Shown: positions 1 to 6,730, numbered from the stretch's first letter. The stretch: 11,714 nt of DNA from Actinomycetes bacterium (GCA_021798075.1 JAJZYO010000033.1:1-11714); one strand, 5' to 3'. Notes: generated by a model not told the origin, from the letters alone. A program made the numbers and translations.

Positions 1-72
1 GGGGGCGCCGGCGCTGAAGGCTGGGCCGCCTGGGAACGTTACTCGGAATACCGGGGGGCAGTACGGGCGTGA
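1..72 (+). CDS. 3' end of an unidentified gene (partial)
   Basis: The first frame is open from base 1 and ends at a TGA at 70-72. It would encode the last 23 residues of a protein, with a charged, aromatic-rich tail that includes AWERYSEYRGAVRA, a composition typical of a real amphipathic C-terminal helix. The family cannot be told from so short a piece. It would run convergent to the sugar kinase ending at 150, leaving 77 bases between them. It could be chance, since open frames are common at this GC content. Confidence 0.4.
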   Translation, partial: GGAGAEGWAAWERYSEYRGAVRA

Positions 73-138
73 GGAGGCTCGGGCCAGAGCAGAGGGCCCC
101 GGGGAGTGTGGTGGGGCAGGCGCGGGTACGGCGCGGGG

Positions 139-162
139 GCCGGCGCCGGTCATAAAGCCGGC
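139..162. terminator. Possible hairpin at the end of the kinase gene
   Basis: GCCGGC at 139-144 can pair with GCCGGC at 157-162 around a 12-base loop, straddling the kinase stop codon. The perfect palindrome CCGGCGCCGG (140-149) overlaps the left arm. No T-run follows on either strand, so a role as terminator between convergent genes is only a suggestion. Confidence 0.2.
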
Positions 163-1064
163 GGCCAATCCCGCCCTTCGGCGGCCCGCTCGGCCAGGCG
201 GACGGCGCCGGCGACGGGAGGCTCGCGGAGCACCGAGACCGCCGAGGCGGGGCGGGAACGGCGCAAGTGGCCCGTGACCACATCACAAAAGCGGGCATTG
301 GAGGTGAGGCCGCCGGCCAGGACCACGGGCAGGCCTGCCGGGTGGCCGAGCCGTTCCAGCGCCGCGCCCACGAGTTCATCGAGCGAACGGGCGGCTTCCT
401 CCAAGATGGCGCCGGCCGCCGGGTCTTCCGAGGACAGCACGACCGGGGCGAGAGCCGCCCACCGGCCCGGCCAGGGGTCCTGGTAAAACTTGTGGCGCAA
501 GCCGACGACGGTGGTGGCGCCGGCCGCTTCGAGCAAGGCTGCGCCGAGAGGGCCGAGGGGCTGGGCGCGGTCGGCCCGGCCGAGGAGGCTGCGCAGGGCC
601 TGGCGGACCAGCCAGTACCCGCTCGCCTCGTCGCCGAGCAGGTAACCCCATCCACCGGCCCGGGCGGAAACGGCCCCGTCGCAAGCGAAGGCTGCCGAAC
701 CAGTGCCACATATGAGGGCCACGCCCCGCTCGAGCCCGGCCGCCGGGAGCACCAAGACGACGTCGGGCACCACGGCCACCCGGCCCGAGCCGACCAAGGG
801 CGCCAAGCGCTCGGCGAACAGCCTGGCCGCCTCGGGCGACCCACCGACCACGCCGGCGGCACCGGCACAGGCCGTGTCGAGGGCAGCGCCTTCACCGAGC
901 GGCAGGGCGCGGAGCAGCTCGTTGAGTACCCGTTCGGCCTCGCGAAGCCCCACGGTGGCCGGGTTGGCGCTCGACGCCGTGGCTTCGGCCACGGTGCGCC
1001 CGTCCACCGAGAGGCGGGCCCGGCTCCCCGTCCCCCCTATGTCCACCCCGAGCACCCGGGCCAC
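150..1064 (-). CDS. BadF/BcrA-type ATPase family sugar kinase (GlcNAc/MurNAc kinase-like)
   Basis: This 304-residue protein belongs to the ASKHA (actin/hexokinase fold) kinases, in the BadF/BadG/BcrA/BcrD group that includes N-acetylglucosamine kinases and the MurNAc/GlcNAc kinase MurK. Visible motifs are the phosphate-1 loop GVDIGGTGS (residues 6-14), a likely catalytic Asp101 in VVPDVV, the phosphate-2 loop ICGTGSAA (118-125), the family-typical GGWGYLLGDEASG (137-149) and the adenosine motif LAGGLTSN (249-256). Length is normal for the family. The GTG start gives MARVLGVDIGG, placing the phosphate loop right at the N-terminus as expected. It begins 8 bases after the murQ stop, so the two are almost certainly co-transcribed and translationally linked. 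The likely role is cytoplasmic ATP-dependent phosphorylation of an amino sugar freed from cell wall. The exact substrate (GlcNAc, MurNAc or both) cannot be read from the sequence; the murQ partner favours a muropeptide sugar. Confidence 0.85.
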   Translation of the reverse strand: MARVLGVDIGGTGSRARLSVDGRTVAEATASSANPATVGLREAERVLNELLRALPLGEGAALDTACAGAAGVVGGSPEAARLFAERLAPLVGSGRVAVVPDVVLVLPAAGLERGVALICGTGSAAFACDGAVSARAGGWGYLLGDEASGYWLVRQALRSLLGRADRAQPLGPLGAALLEAAGATTVVGLRHKFYQDPWPGRWAALAPVVLSSEDPAAGAILEEAARSLDELVGAALERLGHPAGLPVVLAGGLTSNARFCDVVTGHLRRSRPASAVSVLREPPVAGAVRLAERAAEGRDWPPAL

Positions 1065-1072
1065 TTCGGGGC

Positions 1073-2047
1073 CTAGGGGGCGGAGGAGGGGGCGGTGGCG
1101 CCGGCGGGAGAGGCTCCCTCCGCCCCGGCGGGCGCCAGCCGGGCAAGAGCGGCGCGCACCTGCCCGCCAGCCTCCTCGAGCGCCCGGCGAGCGGCCGGCG
1201 CGGGCGAGGCGCCGAGCATCGAGACCAAGGCCACCTTCACGTCGTCGCCGGCCCGGGAGAGCGCCTCGCGAGCGGCTTCTTCGTCGGCCCCGGTGGCTTG
1301 GACGAGGATGCGGACGAGGCGCCGGCGCAGCTTCTGGTTGGTGGGCACGACATCGACCATCATGTTGGAGTAGCAGCGGCCGAGCCGGACCATGAGCGCG
1401 GTCGAGAACCCGTTGAGAACGAGCTTGGCGGCCGTCCCCGCCTTCAAGCGGGTGGAGCCGGTCAAGGCCTCGGGGCCGGTGTCCACCGCCAGGTGGTAGT
1501 CGACCGAACCGCCGAGGGGCGCCCCGGGGTTGGAGCTCACGAGAGCCGTTAGCGCCCCCCGCTCGCGGGCGCGCTCGAGGGCGGCGGCGACGTAGGGGGC
1601 GGAGCCGCTGGCGCTGATGCCGAGGGCGACGTCTTCGGGGCCGAGGGCCTCGGCGGCGGCCCGTCCGGCCCCGAGGTCGTCCTCGGCGTTCTCCACCGCC
1701 AGACGGGTGGCCGCCTCGCCGCCGGCCAGGTGGGCGGTGGCAAAGCCGGGCCCTACCCCGAAGGTCGGGGGCAGCTCGGCGGCATCCAGCATGGCGATGC
1801 GCCCCGACGTCCCGGCCCCGAAGTAGTGCAGGCGGCCGCCCCTCCGTACGCGCTCGGCCGCCGCATCGACGAGCTCGGCCAGCTGGGGGAGGACCTTTTC
1901 CACCGCTGTGGGCACGCGGGCGTCTTCGCCGTTGAGCAGGCGGAGGACTTCGAGGGTGGGGACGACGTCGATGTCTGTCGTGCGGGGGTTGCGCTGCTCG
2001 GTAACGGCGCCGGCGGCTGCCCTACCGTCCGCGGCCGAGCTAGTCAT
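1073..2047 (-). CDS. murQ: N-acetylmuramic acid 6-phosphate etherase MurQ
   Basis: MurQ cleaves the D-lactyl ether of MurNAc-6-phosphate, giving GlcNAc-6-phosphate and D-lactate, a cytoplasmic step of peptidoglycan recycling. The 324-residue protein is a single SIS-domain enzyme of about the usual length. The N-terminal TEQRNPRTTDID (16-27) is the family signature. The sugar-phosphate site GAGTSGRIAMLDAAELPPTFG spans 77-97, and ISASGSAPYV follows around 144-153. Glu91 in AAELPPTFG and Glu122 in VENAEDD occupy the places of the catalytic glutamates 83 and 114 of E. coli MurQ, with the same constant offset of 8. The Ala/Pro-rich last 20 or so residues look like a lineage-specific tail. The ATG at 2047 has no Shine-Dalgarno sequence but a TAAGTT hexamer 6 bases upstream, suggesting a leaderless mRNA. 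The amino-sugar kinase follows in the same operon. Confidence 0.95.
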   Translation of the reverse strand: MTSSAADGRAAAGAVTEQRNPRTTDIDVVPTLEVLRLLNGEDARVPTAVEKVLPQLAELVDAAAERVRRGGRLHYFGAGTSGRIAMLDAAELPPTFGVGPGFATAHLAGGEAATRLAVENAEDDLGAGRAAAEALGPEDVALGISASGSAPYVAAALERARERGALTALVSSNPGAPLGGSVDYHLAVDTGPEALTGSTRLKAGTAAKLVLNGFSTALMVRLGRCYSNMMVDVVPTNQKLRRRLVRILVQATGADEEAAREALSRAGDDVKVALVSMLGASPAPAARRALEEAGGQVRAALARLAPAGAEGASPAGATAPSSAP

Positions 2048-2053
2048 GTAGGC

Positions 2054-2059
2054 AACTTA
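2054..2059 (-). promoter_or_regulatory. murQ -10 element (probable leaderless start)
   Basis: On the - strand TAAGTT is followed by 6 bases and then the murQ ATG. It matches the actinobacterial -10 consensus TANNNT, and the spacing would put +1 on or next to the A of ATG. No convincing -35 hexamer was found. Confidence 0.5.
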
Positions 2060-2092
2060 CCAAAAGCGTGTGGTTCTCGTGACCTTTTCACA

Positions 2093-2108
2093 GCGAACTG
2101 GCGTTCCC
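2093..2108 (+). promoter_or_regulatory. LexA (SOS) box upstream of imuA'
   Basis: GCGAACTGGCGTTCCC matches the actinobacterial/Gram-positive LexA consensus TCGAAC-N4-GTTCGA at 9 of 12 defined bases, including the contiguous core CGAAC-N4-GTTC. It ends 20 bases before the imuA' start codon and covers the position where the -35 element would lie for the TATATT at 2117. LexA bound here would block that promoter. imuA'-imuB is a known LexA-regulon member in mycobacteria, so site and gene agree. The box lies in the shared murQ-imuA' spacer, but is better placed for imuA'. Confidence 0.7.
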
Positions 2109-2116
2109 TCGAGCGG

Positions 2117-2122
2117 TATATT
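2117..2122 (+). promoter_or_regulatory. imuA' -10 element (probable leaderless start)
   Basis: TATATT lies exactly 6 bases before the imuA' ATG at 2129 and is an AT-rich island in a very GC-rich region. It fits TANNNT, and the spacing would start the transcript at the ATG itself. With a 17-base spacer the -35 position (2094-2099) falls inside the LexA-like box. Confidence 0.6.
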
Positions 2123-2128
2123 GCACCC

Positions 2129-2770
2129 ATGAGGCGAGAGGCGCTCGCGCAGGTGGAGGGCCGTCTCGGCCCGGGCCCCGGGCGCCGCCCGCTACCGCTG
2201 GCAGCCGGCTTGGCCAGCCTTTTCCCCGAAGGAGGGCTGAGACGAGGGAGCACGCTCTCGATAGGAGCCGGCGCCGGCGCCACCTCCCTCGCCTTGGCCC
2301 TGCTGAGCGGGCCGTCCGGCGCCGGTTCGTGGTGCGCCGTGGTGGGGGTGCCGGATCTCGGCCTGGTGGCGGCGGCCCAGTCTGGCATCGACCTCGGACG
2401 GCTGGCCCTCGTCCCTTCCCCCGGGCCCAAGTGGCCGTCGGTGGTCGCAGCCCTCTTGGAAGGTTTCGACGTGGTGGTCGTCCACCCGCCCCGCCCGGTC
2501 CGGGAGGCCGATGCCCGCAACCTGGGGGCGCGTTCGCGCGAGCACGGGGCGGTACTGGCGGTGCTCGCTTGCCCGGCGTGGCCGGCCCGCCCCGACCTGG
2601 GCGTGGAAGTGGCCGGCGGCAACTGGCGAGGCCTCGGGGAGGGGTTCGGCTACCTGGCCGGGCGCGAACTCGAGGTCGTGGTGTCCGGCCGGGGCGGCGC
2701 GGCCCGGCCGCGGCGAGGGCGTCTCTCGCTAGGCGAACCCGTGAGCCTCGGGTCGCCCGCGGCTCACTAG
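2129..2770 (+). CDS. imuA': ImuA'-like RecA-fold mutagenesis accessory protein
   Basis: This 213-residue protein has the layout of actinobacterial ImuA', a RecA-like accessory factor that works with ImuB and the DnaE2 polymerase in SOS-induced translesion synthesis. The segment GLASLFPEGGLRRGSTLSI (27-45) resembles the RecA/ImuA entry strand. It leads to a Walker-A-like loop GAGAGATS (46-53) in which the usual lysine is alanine, so ATP binding is doubtful. GFDVVVVHPP (112-121) sits where Walker B would be. The ATG at 2129 was chosen over upstream in-frame starts because the LexA-like box and a TATATT hexamer lie directly before it and the upstream residues are antisense to murQ. There is no Shine-Dalgarno sequence. 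imuB follows after 27 bases, which is the main support for the name. Alone, the sequence would only be called RecA-superfamily-like. Confidence 0.75.
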   Translation: MRREALAQVEGRLGPGPGRRPLPLAAGLASLFPEGGLRRGSTLSIGAGAGATSLALALLSGPSGAGSWCAVVGVPDLGLVAAAQSGIDLGRLALVPSPGPKWPSVVAALLEGFDVVVVHPPRPVREADARNLGARSREHGAVLAVLACPAWPARPDLGVEVAGGNWRGLGEGFGYLAGRELEVVVSGRGGAARPRRGRLSLGEPVSLGSPAAH

Positions 2771-2797
2771 CCAGTTCAAGAAGGCACGGCAGACAAG

Positions 2798-4576
2798 ATG
2801 GCCAGCTACGGCGCCAGGGCCCTCGTCGCCCTGTGCCCGGGCTGGCCGGTCATGTCGGTGGGCCGGCCTCCTTCGGCCCTGGTCGCCGTGGTGGAGGCCA
2901 ACCGGGTGGTCGCCGTCTCCCCGGCGGGCGGCGCCGCCGGCGTGCGGGTGGGCATGCGCCGGCGGGAAGCGGAGAGCTGCTGTCCGGGGTTGGGGCTCCT
3001 GAGCCGCGACCTCGCCGGCGAGTCCCGGCGGTGGGAGCAGGCCGTGGCGGCGGTCGAGGAGTTCGCCCCGGGGGTGGAGGTGCTCCAGCCAGGCTGGCTG
3101 GCGCTCGGGGCCAGGGGGCCGGCGCGGTACTTCGGGGGGGACCTGGCGCTCGCGGCCAAGGTCGCGGCGGCCGTAGAAGAGGCGGCCTCGAGGGACGGCG
3201 CCGGTGCGGAGTGGGCAGGCTTTTGCCGGGTGGGTGTGGCCGATGGGCTTTTTGCTGCCCAATTGGCGGCCGGGACGGCTGCCCCGGGTGAGCCCGTGGT
3301 GGTGCCCAGGGGGGCGAGCGCAGGGTTCCTGGCGCCCTTTCCCCTCCAGGTGCTGGCCACGCCCCAGCTGGCCGCGCTGGCCGGCGCCGGGGGGGCCGGC
3401 ACCGGCTCGGACAGCCGTTTTGCCGCCCTGGTCGACCTGCTGCAACGCCTCGGGCTGCGCACGCTCGGGGACTTCGCCGCCCTGCCTCCGCCCCGCGTGC
3501 TCGGCCGCTTCGGCACCGAGGGCCTGCTCGCCCACCGCTTGGCGCGCGGCCTCTCGGAACGGCCGGTGCGGGGCCGGGTGCCCCCTCCCGACTGGGTGGT
3601 CGCCTCCGAGCTGGACCCGCCGGCCGAGCAGCTGCAAGCCGCCGTCTTCGTCGGCCGTGCGCTGGCGGAGCGGCTCCACCAACGCCTGGCGGGAGAAGGC
3701 CTCGTGTGCACGCGCCTGGCCATCGAGGTGGAGACCGTCGAGGGTGCCACCTTCCGGCGGAGCTGGCGCCACGACGGGGCACTGAGCGCCGCGGCCATAG
3801 GAGAACGTGTGCGCTGGCAGCTCGAAGGCTGGGCCCAGGGCCCGGCCACGGCCGGCGGGGGGCCGGGCCCGAGGGAGGGGCAAGGCGGGCAGGCGCGCTT
3901 CGGCCCGGTCGTCAAGCTGGCCCTGGTGCCCGAGGAGGTCCGCCCGGACACCGGCCGCCAGCTCGGGCTGTGGGGCGCGGGTCCCGGCGCGGCCGCCCGC
4001 GCCGCCCGGGCACTGGCCAGAGTGCAGGGCCTGCTTGGCCCCGAGGCGGCCTTCTCGGCCGTGCTCCAGGGCGGCCGTGACTACAAAGAACAGGTCCGTT
4101 TGGTCCCCTGGGGCGAGCCCCGAGAGCCGCTCCGGGCGGGCGGGGGAGGAGGCACCGTGCGGCAGGGTAGCAAGAGCGCGACTGCCAGGAGCCGGGAAGG
4201 CCCTCCTCCCTGGCCCGGCCGGCTCCCGGGGCTGGCGCCAGCGACCGTGCACTGCTCCCCCCTCCCCGCCGAGGTGCTCGACCGGGCCGGCCGGCCCGTG
4301 GGCGTGGCCGGGCGCGGCACCATCAGTGCCCCTCCTGTGTCGGTGGCCTTCAGGCCCGCCACGTCGGGGCACGGCGGGCCGGCGGCACCGGGTGGAGGTG
4401 AGGCGCCGGCCTCGACCGTCGTCGCTTGGGCCGGCCCTTGGCCGCTGGAGGAGCGCTGGTGGGACGCGGGGAGAGGGCGCCGGCGGGCGCGCTTGCAGGT
4501 CTGCACGGAGGGCGGTGCCGCCTACCTTCTCGTGCGCGAGAAGGGGAGTTGGTGGGTGGAGGCCACCTACGATTAG
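2798..4576 (+). CDS. imuB: ImuB-like Y-family DNA polymerase homologue, apparently non-catalytic
   Basis: This 592-residue protein has the Y-family polymerase fold but lacks the catalytic carboxylates. In place of the first Asp motif it reads ALCPGWPVMS (11-20), and where active enzymes have an acidic pair it reads EVLQPGWLALGARGPARYFGG (94-114), an ImuB hallmark. The fingers/palm region ends near 190. An HhH-like segment LLQRLGLRTLGDFAALPPPRVLGRFG follows (214-239), then a little-finger-like domain (about 265-345). QLGLWG (388-393) resembles the beta-clamp-binding motif of mycobacterial ImuB, and EQVRLVPWGEPREP (431-444) is another ImuB-type C-terminal segment. Residues of about 445-520 are Gly/Pro-rich and probably disordered; a structured tail ends in EKGSWWVEATYD. 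By analogy ImuB is the hub that connects ImuA', the sliding clamp and DnaE2. It is co-transcribed with imuA'; a possible AAGAAGG ribosome site lies at 2778-2784, rather far from the ATG. Confidence 0.88.
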   Translation: MASYGARALVALCPGWPVMSVGRPPSALVAVVEANRVVAVSPAGGAAGVRVGMRRREAESCCPGLGLLSRDLAGESRRWEQAVAAVEEFAPGVEVLQPGWLALGARGPARYFGGDLALAAKVAAAVEEAASRDGAGAEWAGFCRVGVADGLFAAQLAAGTAAPGEPVVVPRGASAGFLAPFPLQVLATPQLAALAGAGGAGTGSDSRFAALVDLLQRLGLRTLGDFAALPPPRVLGRFGTEGLLAHRLARGLSERPVRGRVPPPDWVVASELDPPAEQLQAAVFVGRALAERLHQRLAGEGLVCTRLAIEVETVEGATFRRSWRHDGALSAAAIGERVRWQLEGWAQGPATAGGGPGPREGQGGQARFGPVVKLALVPEEVRPDTGRQLGLWGAGPGAAARAARALARVQGLLGPEAAFSAVLQGGRDYKEQVRLVPWGEPREPLRAGGGGGTVRQGSKSATARSREGPPPWPGRLPGLAPATVHCSPLPAEVLDRAGRPVGVAGRGTISAPPVSVAFRPATSGHGGPAAPGGGEAPASTVVAWAGPWPLEERWWDAGRGRRRARLQVCTEGGAAYLLVREKGSWWVEATYD

Positions 4577-4586
4577 CGTGGTCGGC

Positions 4587-5426
4587 GTGAAATTGGCCAG
4601 TTTGAGGACAGGGACGAGCACGACGGCTGCTCGCATCGAGGAAGCCGACGGGGAAGCTGTCGAGGTCAGCGCCGCGGACGTGGGCGTGCTGCTGGCGCAG
4701 GCCGATTGGCCCCAGATCGCCGCTGCCGCCGCCGGCACGCGCCACAGCCTGGCCGAGGTCGATTACGCGCCGCTCGTGCCGAGGCCGGGCAAGGTCGTCT
4801 GCGTGGGCCAGAACTACCGCGCCCACATCGAGGAGCAGGGGGCCGAAATGCCGCGGTTCCCGACGCTGTTCGCCAAGTACACCTCGGCGTTGGCCGGGGC
4901 GCGAGACGACATCGTGCTGCCGGCGGTCTCGGAGGCGGTGGACTGGGAGGTCGAACTGGCCGTCGTCATCGGCTGGCCCGCCTACCGCGTGGCCGAGGAG
5001 GAAGCCATGAAGGCCGTCGCCGGTTACGCAGTGATAAACGACGTCAGCATGCGTGACTGGCAGTTCAAGACGAGCCAGTTCCTCCAGGGCAAGACCTTCG
5101 ACAAGGCCACACCCCTCGGGCCCTGGCTCGTCACCCGCGACGACCCCGACGTAAACGAGGCGGGCATGCAGCTGTCTTGCGAGATAAACGGGGAAACGGT
5201 CCAGCAGGGGGACACTTCGGACTTGGTGTTCGGGGTGGCCCAGGTGGTCTCGTACATTTCCCAGTTCACGACGCTGCGCCCGGGCGACGTGATCGCCACC
5301 GGTACCCCGGGCGGCTCGGGGCACTTCCTCGAGCCCAAGCGCTACCTGAAAGACGGTGACTTGCTCGTGACCAGGGTGGCCGGGCTCGGCGAGTGCCGTA
5401 ACCTGTGCCGGCGCGAGGCCCCCTGA
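4587..5426 (+). CDS. Fumarylacetoacetate hydrolase (FAH) family protein
   Basis: This 279-residue protein is a member of the FAH superfamily, which uses a divalent metal to hydrolyse, hydrate or decarboxylate 2-oxo acids such as acylpyruvates or 2-hydroxymuconate-type intermediates of aromatic catabolism. The C-terminal catalytic domain starts at KVVCVGQNYRAHIEEQG (69-85). Metal-ligand candidates are Glu121 and Glu123 in DWEVELAVVIG and Asp152 in INDVSMRDWQ. GKTFDKATPLGPWLV (168-182) and RPGDVIATGTPGG (231-243) are family blocks. The start is uncertain: GTG at 4587 gives the typical MKLASLRTG, while GTG at 4578 adds three residues; GGAGG at 4558-4562 lies 15 bases before 4578. It follows imuB by about 10 bases and may be read from the same SOS transcript, although no functional link is known. 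Its last 85 bases overlap the oppositely oriented PAP2 gene. The substrate cannot be told from sequence. Confidence 0.9.
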   Translation: MKLASLRTGTSTTAARIEEADGEAVEVSAADVGVLLAQADWPQIAAAAAGTRHSLAEVDYAPLVPRPGKVVCVGQNYRAHIEEQGAEMPRFPTLFAKYTSALAGARDDIVLPAVSEAVDWEVELAVVIGWPAYRVAEEEAMKAVAGYAVINDVSMRDWQFKTSQFLQGKTFDKATPLGPWLVTRDDPDVNEAGMQLSCEINGETVQQGDTSDLVFGVAQVVSYISQFTTLRPGDVIATGTPGGSGHFLEPKRYLKDGDLLVTRVAGLGECRNLCRREAP

Positions 5427-6199
5427 CGGCTCCGGGCCCAGGCGTCGGCGGCTAGCGCAGACAGGACGGTGCAGCCCGTCCCGGCCAGGACGTCGAGGAG
5501 GTAGTGGTTGCCCGTGGCCAGGACGACGAGCGTCGTGGTCAGCGGGTAAGCGAGCGCAAAGGTGCCGGCCAGCACCCGTCGCCAGCCTCGGCGGGCCAGG
5601 CGCCAGGCTGCAAGCGAGCACCACACGGCCCACGCCAGGTGCATGGAGGGCATGGCGGCAAGCTGGTCGGCGTGCTTGATCAGTTCGTTGTGCCATGAGC
5701 CGAAGCCGCCCACTTTCTCCACCACGTCGATGAACCCGGGGAGCATCCGGGGGGGCGCCACCGGGTAGGCCCAGAAGACGGTGAAGCCGATGAGGTTGGC
5801 GAGCACCAGGGTGTTGCGGAGGGGCCGGTAGATGTCGGGCCGGCGCCACCAGGTCCAAGCCACGAAGCAGAACGTGACTACGAAGATCGCATTGTCGTAG
5901 AAGTCCGACGAGATGTAGGCGAGCACGTGGTGGCCGGCCAGCCAGTGGTCCATCGACCTTTCGGGAGACAGGCCGAGGCTCATTTCGAAAGAAAGGATGG
6001 CCTGGCCGTGCCGGAGGGCCAGCTGGCGGCGCAGGGGGGCGAGGTTTTGCAGCCAGTCGTAGATCCACCCGAGGACGGCGACCACCGCTAGCTCGACGAC
6101 GATCGGGCTGCGCCTGGCCGGCGGCGGTGCCGGGACTGGCTGGACGGGAACCGGCGGTGCGGACGCGGGCGTGTACTCGTGCTGCTCAACTACGGCCAC
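5342..6199 (-). CDS. PAP2/AUR1-like membrane phosphatase
   Basis: This 285-residue integral membrane protein has the acid-phosphatase (PAP2) active-site pattern in the arrangement of the AUR1/inositol-phosphorylceramide-synthase-like group: YPVAPPRML (145-153), PSMHLAW (184-190, His187) and TGNHYLLD (229-236, His232 and Asp236, the catalytic pair). About five or six hydrophobic segments are visible (near 33-50, 92-117, 128-146, 184-200, 207-228 and 233-250). A Pro-rich cytosolic N-terminus covers residues 11-29. The likely role is removal or transfer of a phosphate or phospho-head group on a lipid at the membrane; the substrate is unknown. The GTG start has no Shine-Dalgarno sequence but a TAAACT hexamer 9 bases upstream. 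The last 28 residues, basic and Ser-rich, are encoded antisense to the end of the FAH gene and are probably a dispensable extension. Confidence 0.87.
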   Translation of the reverse strand: MAVVEQHEYTPASAPPVPVQPVPAPPPARRSPIVVELAVVAVLGWIYDWLQNLAPLRRQLALRHGQAILSFEMSLGLSPERSMDHWLAGHHVLAYISSDFYDNAIFVVTFCFVAWTWWRRPDIYRPLRNTLVLANLIGFTVFWAYPVAPPRMLPGFIDVVEKVGGFGSWHNELIKHADQLAAMPSMHLAWAVWCSLAAWRLARRGWRRVLAGTFALAYPLTTTLVVLATGNHYLLDVLAGTGCTVLSALAADAWARSRQGASRRHRLRHSPSPATLVTSKSPSFR

Positions 6200-6208
6200 A
6201 GCCCGAGG

Positions 6209-6214
6209 AGTTTA
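6209..6214 (-). promoter_or_regulatory. Candidate -10 element of the PAP2 gene
   Basis: TAAACT on the - strand stands 9 bases before the GTG start and fits TANNNT. The predicted +1 falls within about 2-3 bases of the GTG, so the message would be leaderless or nearly so. No good -35 was seen. The 40-base divergent spacer with dtd leaves little room for other control. Confidence 0.4.
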
Positions 6215-6226
6215 GGTGGTCTCTCC

Positions 6227-6232
6227 TAGGCT
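6227..6232 (+). promoter_or_regulatory. Candidate -10 element of dtd
   Basis: TAGGCT ends 7 bases before the dtd ATG at 6240 and fits TANNNT. It supports a leaderless start there rather than at the in-frame upstream GTG at 6216, which would lie upstream of the predicted transcript start. Confidence 0.45.
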
Positions 6233-6239
6233 CCTGCCA

Positions 6240-6677
6240 ATGCGTGCCTTGGTGCAGCGGGTTTCACACGCCGCCGTCAGTGTCGGTGGGGAGGTCGTGG
6301 GCGAGATCGGCCCAGGGTTGTGCGCCTTGGTCGGGGTCGGCCCAGAGGACGCCGAGGCCGCCGCGGACCGGTTGGCGGCCAAGATCTGGCAGCTCCGGGT
6401 GTTCCCCGACAGCGCCGGCGACATGAACCGCTCGGCCTCGGAGCTCGGCTACGCAGTGCTGGTCGTGAGCCAGTTCACCCTGTACGCGGACACGAGCCGG
6501 GGCCGGCGCCCGTCCTTTGTCCGCGCGGCTCCCCCAGACAAGGCCCGCGTGCTGGTCGAGCGCGTGGTGCAGGCGCTCCGGGCGGCGGGCGCCGACGTCG
6601 CGACCGGCCGCTTCGGGGCGATGATGCAAGTGTCGCTCGTCAACGAGGGGCCGGTCACGGTCATGCTCGAGACGTAG
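6240..6677 (+). CDS. dtd: D-aminoacyl-tRNA deacylase (DTD)
   Basis: DTD hydrolyses D-aminoacyl-tRNAs (and glycine mischarged on tRNA-Ala), freeing tRNA and protecting translation. The 145-residue length is standard. MRALVQRVSHAAVSVGGEVVG opens the protein as in most DTDs. The first active-site motif is SQFTLYADTSRGRRPSF (77-93), where the usual SQFTLYGD has Ala for Gly. The second is NEGPVT (135-140), carrying the Gly-cisPro pair that enforces chirality. The conserved start MRALVQRV selects the ATG at 6240 over the GTG at 6216. It is a single-gene unit, divergent from the PAP2 gene and followed by hairpins and a new promoter. Confidence 0.96.
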   Translation: MRALVQRVSHAAVSVGGEVVGEIGPGLCALVGVGPEDAEAAADRLAAKIWQLRVFPDSAGDMNRSASELGYAVLVVSQFTLYADTSRGRRPSFVRAAPPDKARVLVERVVQALRAAGADVATGRFGAMMQVSLVNEGPVTVMLET

Positions 6678-6730
6678 GCGTTATCGTTCACCACCCTGCG
6701 TGTTGTAGAGAGGACAAGTAGGGCTAGCCG

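Noticed and set aside
2729..4738. Very long open frame on the - strand opposite imuB
   Set aside because: It is antisense to a clear ImuB homologue, has Pro/Arg/Gly/His-rich composition without domains, and is expected from codon bias at this GC content.
4350..6068. Long - strand frame spanning the FAH and PAP2 genes
   Set aside because: It runs antisense to the FAH gene and in another frame of the PAP2 gene, with no recognisable motif; both real genes carry clear family signatures.
6216..6239. Upstream GTG start for dtd
   Set aside because: The conserved DTD N-terminus MRALVQRV begins at the ATG at 6240, and a -10-like TAGGCT lies between the two.
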